A DNA stretch of 64,000 bases from Galaxea fascicularis (lineage: Eukaryota; Cnidaria; Anthozoa; Scleractinia; Euphylliidae): contig OX419346.1 of assembly GCA_948470475.1 (NCBI GenBank), forward strand, positions 9,563,843-9,627,842, read 5' to 3'. Under the pieces are notes generated by a model, which did no database searches, was not told the origin of the DNA, and saw nothing but the letters and a program-made list of their open reading frames with translations. Each line of letters begins with the position of its first letter. Position 1 is the stretch's first letter. The position numbers and the translations under genes are program-made. Shown here piece after piece: positions 57,019 to 64,000 of the stretch.

Positions 57019-57258
57019 GAGAGATTAAGCATGACGTTTATGCCAAACGGCAAACGTCAGAGTGACATTAGGGTTTTGCCAAAAATGCAAGAACACTGCT
57101 TGATATTAGCTCACTTCTCTCCTGTTAGCTCCAGACATAAAGCAACATCTCAAAGGAACGAGACAAATTAAAATGAGAGAAATTTCACGCTTTTATGATG
57201 AGTAGGAGCCTGGCATTTCCCGTTTGCCGTTGGCCGTAAACGTCATGCTTAATCTCTC
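57019..57258. mobile_element. 240-bp TIR MITE in an intron
   Basis: Ends GAGAGATTAAGCATGACGTT and its inverse AACGTCATGCTTAATCTCTC, extending to about 38 bp (GCCAA(A)CGGCAAACG), flanked by TA on both sides (57017-57018 and 57259-57260). Probably Tc1/mariner-mobilised. It lies within the intron between the exons ending at 57772 and starting at 56991. Confidence 0.8.
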
Positions 57259-59242
57259 TAATAAGTAAAACAGTCCAGTAAACATAAAAAAAAATCAGCA
57301 TTACCTTTGTTGGTAACTGAGCGTTAGTGAAACTTTCTAGCTTTCACTGAAGCCCGGAGGAACAATGTAGCCTATTTACTGTCAGCTGTACAAGACAGTC
57401 TACAGATTCATACAAGAGCCGACTAGTTCTGTTCTTGCTCTCAAAAATTAGGATATTATTATTGGAAATCAAACATATAAGTTACAAAGTATAACAACTG
57501 AACTGCAAAGGTTCCCTAAAAGAATGGGATTTCATTCTAAACATTTTCTGCTTAGTAATTCAGTTTCATGTTTGCAATAGTTAGGGTGTGCATTCTAAAT
57601 GTCCATTGATGTATGTGTTGTTGTTGTTCAATTTCATCCGTGGTTTAAAATTGATTTTCCTCTGTTTCAAATTTGTTATCATTCATAAACAAAACAATCA
57701 AAATTCAAACCATGGATAAAATGGAACCACAACATGCTACATGTATGTAATGATGAACTATCATAGTGTACCTGCTTGCCAAATTTCATCTTAAGAAACT
57801 TTTGATAGTCTCTGCTGTCTTTCACAAGCTGAGGATGTGAAGTATCCAAGACTCCTTGGTTCTTAAGGGCATCAAGGAGAGACAGAAGCAAGTCAAAGTT
57901 GGAATGAGCAAAATCATCGCAAAGATTGCAGAGTCCAGCAGGCATTGAGTTTGACCTAAAGTTCTTTGGAATGTGAGCATAAATATAGCTTCTCTTGACA
58001 CCATTTGGAAACTTTAGCTGGTATTGTTGAACCAGGTCTTTTATGTCACATTGCCAGTAACGTACCCCAGTTTCTTTCCCATCCACAAGAACGCCTCTAC
58101 ATGATGATGGTTGCGAGATATCATCCTGGTGTAGGAATTCCTCAAATTCATGAATTACCTTAGGACTGACAGCCTGCCTGGTGAAATGGAGTCCATCTTG
58201 AGGGACACCGCCCCTGCCAAACAATATAGAATGTACTCTAGCTGCCGTAATGGTGCTCTTCGAGCAACTGAAGTATGACTGCAAAACTGATTGGCTGAAG
58301 TCCCAGGCCACAATTGAAAGAAGCCTCTGTTGTTCATCCCCATATGTACTCACTCTTCCAATAACTTTTGCCACCTCAGTTCTACTCTTCTTTCCTTGTA
58401 CCTCTGCCCCATTCACTTCCAATTTACTATCTTTCATGCTCCTGCCAATGAACAATTTCTGGGAAACTTTTGCTCTCTGAGCCCGAATTAGCTTGCTTTT
58501 TTCACGGTTTTTAGATTCCTTGTAATCCTTTGCCAATGATTTCAAAAATTTGTCATCATTTCCAGTTCCAGAAGGCTTTGCAAACAAGTCTTTGTATTCA
58601 CTCTGGAATTTTTTCAATTGAATAATGTCTCATTATAATACAAGTTCCAGCCTCACCCAAAGACGTGTAGGTTTGAACGAAATCGTTTATTTTGTTTAAG
58701 ATTTCAGATCTCAACTCACGTTTTTGCCGCTCTTGAAGAGACTCGTAGCTAAAGCGACAATTGTGCAATTCAGGGAATTGACATGCTTTGTCTTGAGGAG
58801 GATTTGATGCGTCTTCAGACAATTCACGATCATCTTCTGTCTCTATTTGATGAAGATCTACATGTAGATCAGGGTCATCATCACACATTGTGGATCTTCC
58901 TCTCGTGCATCAATTGCAGCCTAAAAAAAGACATTTCGATTACTACATATATAATTCAGAACATACAGCACTCTCACGGAAAGGACACAGAACTGAAATC
59001 TCACTAAATCCAGTGAACCTCACCTCAAGTACTTTGCATCTTTGAATCCGAATTCGTTCTCGGCAGAAAATACAAATTTTTCTCTTCCGTTCTTTGTGTC
59101 CAGAGGAGCTCCACTTCCCCCTGCCACAGAACTTTTCTTCTGCATAAGTTGCGCTTAACAACTGTTTCACGCTAGGATCTCCGTGGCCCCACTCCGCATG
59201 TTGCGGGCAACAACAAGTCTTCAGCCGACGACAAAATGCCAT

Positions 59243-60059
59243 AAAAATGTTGTAACTATGATACAAAACTTTGATATACTCTGATATATAGATTTGATAA
59301 ATACAAACTGAATAATTGGTCTGATGGAACTCCACGAAAATTATCTCTCAGAAAAACAGTCCAATATGGCGTTGCGCGTGGCTCAGCACATTTCGGTCTC
59401 TATCTTTTGATTGGCACATAGAACAATAGCCAAACTTGGCTGAGAGAGAGAAATGAGGGGTATGGGGAAAAGGTGCTCCAAAAAAGGCGTTTTTTATCTT
59501 TTTTTGAGCTTTTTTTATATTAGCCAATGAGATGCGTTGATCTAATTAAAATTAAAAATGTATAGTTCTCACCTTTTAATTACTTTTGCCGTGGGCCTGC
59601 CTACCTCTTAGCTGGACCATTACTTAATGTCCTTCCAACCAAGCCCAAGTCCAATACACTCTACATAATCGTTGTTTAAGGCAGGAAAATACTGGGGCGG
59701 GAGAACCCTGTCACATTCCGTAATAACTACAATAACTGCCATTTTGAATTTTTTTGCATCATGAGCTTAAGAAAAAAGTCGAGAAAAAAGTTGGGATAAA
59801 AAAACTAAGGGCAAGAAAAAAAGTCAGGATAAAAAACTACATGTAAGGGCGATATAAAAGTTGAGAGAAGGAAAATCGACCACGAATTTTGTGTGGCACA
59901 AATCGGGCTTTGTAATACAAATGTTGCTCTTGGGTGGTGCTTCGCAGGAAATGTGCGCACATCCCAGATCTTCTGAACTTGTCCATTCTCGTCCAAAGAG
60001 CCCTGGCCTGCAAGCAGGCTACTGGTCGAGAATTGTGAGTATTGACTGACCGAAAAAAA
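59243..60059. other. 5' flank of the large minus-strand gene
   Basis: Presumed promoter region; no motif is decisive. Mostly AT-rich, with no recognised coding segment. Confidence 0.4.
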
Positions 60060-60205
60060 ATACACTATTGAGCAAGAATTGAGTACACAACTGATTGAAC
60101 AACGCACACAAATGATCAAAACTTGTGGTACAACTGATCGGATAATGTTTACAACTGATCAAATAACACGCAAAACTGATTGATAATTGGGCGTACAGCT
60201 TATGG
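60060..60205 (-). repeat. GATCAGTTG satellite, minus orientation, short array
   Basis: About seven units read as CAACTGAT(C/T)G(A/G)A/TA on the plus strand, the reverse complement of the satellite at 48069. It is separated from the next array by a LINE fragment. Confidence 0.8.
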
Positions 60206-60289
60206 GATAATGCCAATTCAATTTATTACATGATTTACACTTACACTACTTACGAGACTCCTATTTATACCTACAAATATACTTCCTCC

Positions 60290-60905
60290 ATACAATAATG
60301 TAATGTAATAACTTTATTTTAGTAGTACAGAGAAAAGCCCTCTGTAGCCCGCAGTTAGCAGAGCTATTCTAGGCGGGCTACTTAAGCTGACACTTTACAA
60401 TAAGCTCTCTCACACACACAATAAAATAAATAAATGAATAGATAGATAAATAAGAGATAAATAAATTTAAAAAAATAGTAATGGTAATTGTGTTGAAAGT
60501 TATAACTAAGCCAGATACACATAAATTGCATTAGCCTGAAGGGAAAATAAGAGAAGAGATTCTAGCAGATTAAAGAGAAAGTTGTTCATTTAAATGCAAA
60601 TATGAACTACATTATACTGGAAGCTGTACTCTTGCATTTCATCGATAGCATTTCCACTAGTATCGACCTTTTCTTTCAGTTTAAGTTTGGTGCTTAGTCG
60701 TTGGAGTTCATCTTTAGCCATGCCTCTAAAGAGATAGAGGTCATCGTATCTCTTGCTCAAGAATTCTTCGGTGAGCAGAACTGTACCGCTGTCACTATGT
60801 CGTATCAACTCCTACAGTCTAGCTATCTCATCCGACATTGAGGATAGTTGCCCTTTAACTGCGTTATTCTCTCTCAGGCATTGTAGAATGGTTATACAAG
60901 ACAAC
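60290..60905 (-). mobile_element. LINE fragment: ORF1 coiled-coil and 3' end
   Basis: The minus strand encodes a coiled coil (CLRENNAVKGQLSSMSDEIA), a TAG, then SGTVLLTEEFLSKRYDDLYL and AIDEMQEYSFQYN; the last motif resembles the EQYSR(R)N block of LINE ORF1 proteins. It jumps to a 3' UTR ending TACTAAAATAAAGTTATTA, a LINE-like tail. RT is absent, so the copy is internally deleted. It lies within the satellite region. Confidence 0.5.
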
Positions 60906-60977
60906 AAAGATAACAAACATGTAAGAATACAAAAAAATTAAAGAAGATAAAGAAACTTAGCGGAGCTCAGAAATCCG

Positions 60978-61515
60978 CAACTGATTGAATAATGCACACA
61001 ACTGATCGAGAATTGTCTATGCCACTCATCAGATAATGTTACAACTGATTGTATGACACACACAATTGATCGATAATTGTGCATACAACTGATTGAATAA
61101 CAGGCACAAATGATCGAGAACTGTGCATACAACTGATCAGAGAATGTTACAACCGATCCAATAAAATAGACAACTGATCTGATAATGCTTGCAACTGATT
61201 GAATAACACACACAACTGATCGATAATTGTGCGTACAACTGATCGGATAATGTTTGCAACTGACTAAATAACACATGCAACTGATTGATTAACACCCATA
61301 ACTGAGCGGATGATGAGTACAACTGATCGAATAATTAACACGCACAACTGATCGATAATTGGGCGTACAACTGATGGGATAATGAGCACAAGTGATTGAG
61401 AATTGTCAATACCACTCATCGGTAATGTTACAACTGATCAAATAACACGCACAACTGATCAATAATTGTGAGTACAACTGATTGTATAACATTTACAACT
61501 GATTGTATGACACAG
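60978..61515 (-). repeat. GATCAGTTG satellite, minus orientation, long array
   Basis: About 22 units of ACAACTGATCG(A/G)ATAA alternated with GATAATTGTGCGTACAACTG and AACACGCACAACTGATC, that is, the same three subunit types as at 48069-48580 on the opposite strand. Confidence 0.85.
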
Positions 61516-61555
61516 TTTCAGTTTATTTGTTTTGCCATTTTACATATACCACATA

Positions 61556-62282
61556 CAGTACCGCTCAAAGGTAAGTTGACAGTCTTGACTCGAAACTCGA
61601 TTCTCGATCCTCGAAGTTTTCGAGAATCGAGAATCGAGTTTCGAGGATCGAGTTTCGAGTTTTGCGACACTCGAAGAAATTTTCGAGAATCTCGAACAGA
61701 GCTTTCGAGAAAATGATTTAATTCTCGAAAACAAAACAATAGTGATGAACAAAACAATTAACGCGCGGCATTATTCACGCAAAGCCGCTTTTGAATGTAT
61801 GCAAATATTTTTTCGTGTTGTGCATTTTCTACAAGACACACGTGCTTCGCTTATCTACACCAAGCTGAGAACACGATGACAGCAAACTAACTTAGCATCT
61901 TTGTGCGTTATTAACTTTTCCTTTCCAGAGCAAGTGATTTTTTTACATGACGACTATCCTGGAACGAGTGTGTTGTTTTCATTTGCGCGACTTCAACCGG
62001 CCGCTCAAAACGTAAACAAACGCTGTTTGCGAAAAAAATGTTCTCTACGAAACCCGCCTGACATAAAAGAATTTTAATTTGCGATTGGTAAATTGTTTCG
62101 CTTTCGGCCGAAATAATTCGCAAATGCATGAGTATTGAGGTTTTTCTCAGCTTTACCGCACGGAATGATTCACATGCAAGTAGAACATATCACGCGCGAG
62201 TCCGTGAAATTCGAATTATGTTTTCATACATGTAGATGTATGAAATTTTTCAAAAAAATGTGACTCTTTGAGCAGTATCTCT
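61556..62282. mobile_element. non-autonomous element with Tc1-like ends and TCGA-rich arm
   Basis: Starts CAGTACCGCTCAAAGGTAAG after a TA and ends with CTCTTTGAGCAGTAT, an imperfect inverse. Within 61590-61735 there are repeated CTCGA(A/T)/TCGAGAATCGAG palindromes that can form a large hairpin. No coding capacity. It resembles in style the elements at 970 and 17298 but is a different family. Confidence 0.55.
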
Positions 62283-62682
62283 ACAAATCATAGCGCTTCA
62301 CTCTAACGATAAGATGGAATCAAATCACACGCAAATCGGCCAATGCATGACTAGAGAATTAGAGATAAATTACGCGAAGACAAAAATATTTCTCTCACAG
62401 CGCGGCGCGACAAACAAATTCAGTGAAATCTATTTTTAAATACACTCAATCGAAAGAAGAAATTAATATCGATGATCTCCCTTCAGCAGTTCCCTTAAAA
62501 TATGTCTGAAAATTATCCAAAGGGAATATTGCATCAAATGAAAAAGTACCCCTGATCGAGGTCATACGACAATTATGTCTTGATCAGATAACACATTCAT
62601 GTACATTCATCAAATTTACAAGAATTTATTTATACAACAGCAAAAATAAGTAACTAACTCCTTCACCTCCATATATTAAACA
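62283..62682. other. unannotated spacer
   Basis: AT-rich, nothing recognised; 3' flank of the BEN-domain exon. Confidence 0.4.
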
Positions 62683-63768
62683 TCAGTCCCCCCTTTCGGT
62701 GGCGACAATATCCTTCCTCTTTCGAGGAAGAAACTCATCGATTGCTATTACACATTTCCCCCATTTTTGATCCTTAAATCCCACTGGAGTTGGAAAAAAC
62801 TTAAAAGTATACTTTTTGACTGCAGCAAGTTTGACTGGGTCAAGCCCTTCCTTTCCCCGTGATCCCCTACAATTCCGGTTTACTAACTGATCTGGTGTAA
62901 AAAACTTTTGCACAAGCTTAACAGCAAAGTTCCCCATAGAAAAACTTGTCGATTTAATTTTCATGGCCTCTAACAGAAAACCATCCCCCCCTTCCTCTCC
63001 ACTACATTGCTGAACAGTGTCCCCTAACCCTAAACCTGATGAAAAATTTAGTGAGCTTTCTAAGCCACCCTCGTCCCTACCTACAGAAAAATCTAACCCA
63101 GAGCTCAATGACAAACTTGGACTGTGATCCTGATGAACCAACCTTCCCTCTTCCCTCCCCAATGAAAAATCCACCCCAGAACCTGTTGACACACTTGGAC
63201 TATGGTTGTCATTAACATAACCTCCCTTGTCCCTACCTGCAGAAATCTCTTGTCTAGAACCAAGTGGTAAACTTGAACTAAGCTCCTGCCCTTCCCCACC
63301 AACAGAATAGTCTTCCCCCAACCCACCCTCTTGTTCACCCACAGAAAAACTTACCCCCATACCACTTAAACATTTAGAAATGTTACTTACACTGCTAACT
63401 AACTGTGACATAAAGGAAAAAATTACTTTCTGATTGGAAAAAAGAGTTTTCTGATTCTCTAATACCCTGTTTAGCTTGTCAGCTAATGTCTCTGAATCAA
63501 TTAAGGGAACTTCTAAGTCCTCAAAGAGGTCATCCAGATATCCTGTTGGTGGTTTTGAGGATTGACATGTATCCTCAGGATCTTCATCAGAATAGGGACT
63601 TCCTGGACTTCCAACAACCATGGAACCTGCTTCGTTGTTCGTTGCTACTGGCGCCTCAATGTGAGGTACATTTTGGATACTACCCGTGCAGTTCTGGAGT
63701 GGTCTTCCGGGAACGAGGTGTAACACTTTTGCTTTGCCTTTCTCAAGGTTTTCTTTTCCACCTGGCAC
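62683..63768 (-). CDS. BEN-domain protein, terminal exon
   Basis: Starts after an acceptor (GGTCATTAG) at 63768, so there is no ATG at the front and upstream exons must lie beyond the window or in the last 230 bp. 361 residues: a Ser/Gly/Glu-rich region with repeated S(F/L)SVGR(D/E)EGGL units (about residues 140-240), a coiled segment (LADKLNRVLENQKTLFSNQK), then a BEN domain at about 270-345: MGNFAVKLVQKFFTPDQLVN, GLDPVKLAAVKKYTFKFFP, WGKCVIAIDEFLPRKRK. BEN domains bind DNA or bridge proteins in chromatin and transposon proteins. No breaks. Function beyond DNA binding is unknown. Confidence 0.75.
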   Translation of the reverse strand: MPGGKENLEKGKAKVLHLVPGRPLQNCTGSIQNVPHIEAPVATNNEAGSMVVGSPGSPYSDEDPEDTCQSSKPPTGYLDDLFEDLEVPLIDSETLADKLNRVLENQKTLFSNQKVIFSFMSQLVSSVSNISKCLSGMGVSFSVGEQEGGLGEDYSVGGEGQELSSSLPLGSRQEISAGRDKGGYVNDNHSPSVSTGSGVDFSLGREEGRLVHQDHSPSLSLSSGLDFSVGRDEGGLESSLNFSSGLGLGDTVQQCSGEEGGDGFLLEAMKIKSTSFSMGNFAVKLVQKFFTPDQLVNRNCRGSRGKEGLDPVKLAAVKKYTFKFFPTPVGFKDQKWGKCVIAIDEFLPRKRKDIVATERGD

Positions 63769-64000
63769 CTAATGACCGACAATGAGAAACCACAAATTCA
63801 ATAAATGAACGTTACATGCAAGGCTTTAAAAGTATATTTAAAATAAGTAAAAAGCAATGTTTTCGTTACTAAGTCATCATCATAAAATAAATCTATAATC
63901 ATTACCAAAACATAGAAATCAATACCAAAATAAGAAAAACAAAGATTACCGTTTGAATGAACGATTTGTGTTGTCAAATATAACTGGAGATACAATTTTT

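Larger units (their letters stand above)
52556..59242 (-). pseudogene. multi-exon gene: putative RNase H-fold transposase plus protease-like tail
   Basis: Minus-strand exons with good GT/AG sites: 59242-59024, 58918-57772, 56991-56608, 56377-56229, 55688-55484, about 54978-53830 and 52924-52556. The product opens with cysteine motifs (CCCPQH, CIFCRERIR), then a helical region, SMPAGLCNLCDDFAHSN, and an RNase H-like set VVIIDYKMKVELGM, DNGPHYHNSG and RLDSHFAHISHKIVRWVR; the three acids may be a DDD/E site. A Pro/Ser/Thr linker of 27-bp repeats follows. The last exon holds TMFLMCESSGNLYFVDSHLH, like C76-type deubiquitinase or transposon protease domains (Asp-x-His in VDSH). Breaks: one-base shifts near 58890, 58610 (A run), 56250 (T run) and 55590; TAG at 54494 and near 52860. 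The family was not named. Confidence 0.55.

Noticed and set aside
59657..60059. Upstream promoter motifs of the large minus-strand gene
   Set aside because: No TATA, initiator or CpG island can be defended; left as unannotated flank.
61518..61757. Arg/Ser-rich small proteins near 61.6 kb
   Set aside because: Translations of the TCGA palindromic arm in several frames.

Overview
The window is an AT-rich, intron-bearing animal sequence packed with transposable elements. It is most likely from an anthozoan cnidarian, and a stony coral is my best guess. The grounds are gene fragments of kinds I associate with multicopy coral and anemone families (HIRAN-like, P2X7 tail-like, OTU/vertnin-like, BEN, RecQ-like), GT-AG introns, and the mix of DIRS, Kolobok-like, Merlin, Crypton-like and Tc1 elements with tRNA-derived SINEs. 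Species-level identity cannot be read from the sequence. No rRNA gene, functional tRNA gene, CRISPR array or prokaryotic operon was seen.

Layout, 0-24 kb. A LINE 3' end (595-960) precedes a 5.6 kb element with inverted ends (1287-6890) that carries a broken Crypton-like tyrosine recombinase with a C2H2 finger. Next come a broken OTU plus TTF/hAT-zinc-finger gene (7364-8798), a P2X7-tail-like exon (10673-10870) and a Kolobok-like transposase pseudogene (11831-14165) split by a MITE and a SINE. Pieces of one decayed multi-exon gene on the minus strand (about 24150 to 14690; chromodomain and Ulp1-type protease segments) are interrupted by a SINE and by a 5.2 kb Tc1-type element (17298-22496). 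That element carries its own DD34E transposase and a BEN-domain fragment.

Layout, 24-47 kb. A 42-bp coding-like minisatellite is followed by a Merlin element with a clean 8-bp target duplication (24787-26488), a 5'-truncated LINE (26943-29640) and a MITE. The one clearly intact large gene follows: three exons, 802 aa from the chosen start (CDS 32669-35477), plus a related opposing gene (36343-37030) and HIRAN-like fragments. A TA-flanked TIR element (39370-40428) contains a HIRAN-like gene 3' end. Anonymous exons, a RecQ-like fragment, a minus-strand DIRS retroelement (42980-46770) broken by a SINE, and a PIF/Harbinger remnant with TTA duplication complete the segment.

Layout, 47-64 kb. Two kinds of about 65-bp satellite arrays in opposite orientation (48069-48580 plus; 60060-60205 and 60978-61515 minus) bracket a multi-exon minus-strand gene (52556-59242). 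This gene encodes an RNase H-like, possibly transposase, core and a C-terminal protease-like domain, with several frameshifts. The window ends with a BEN-domain terminal exon (62683-63768) whose upstream exons lie beyond the window.

Most coding sequence belongs to selfish elements, many broken. The most unusual pattern is four histone-mRNA-like 3' stem-loops, each 20-45 nt after the stop codon of a different non-histone coding fragment, all inside mobile elements.
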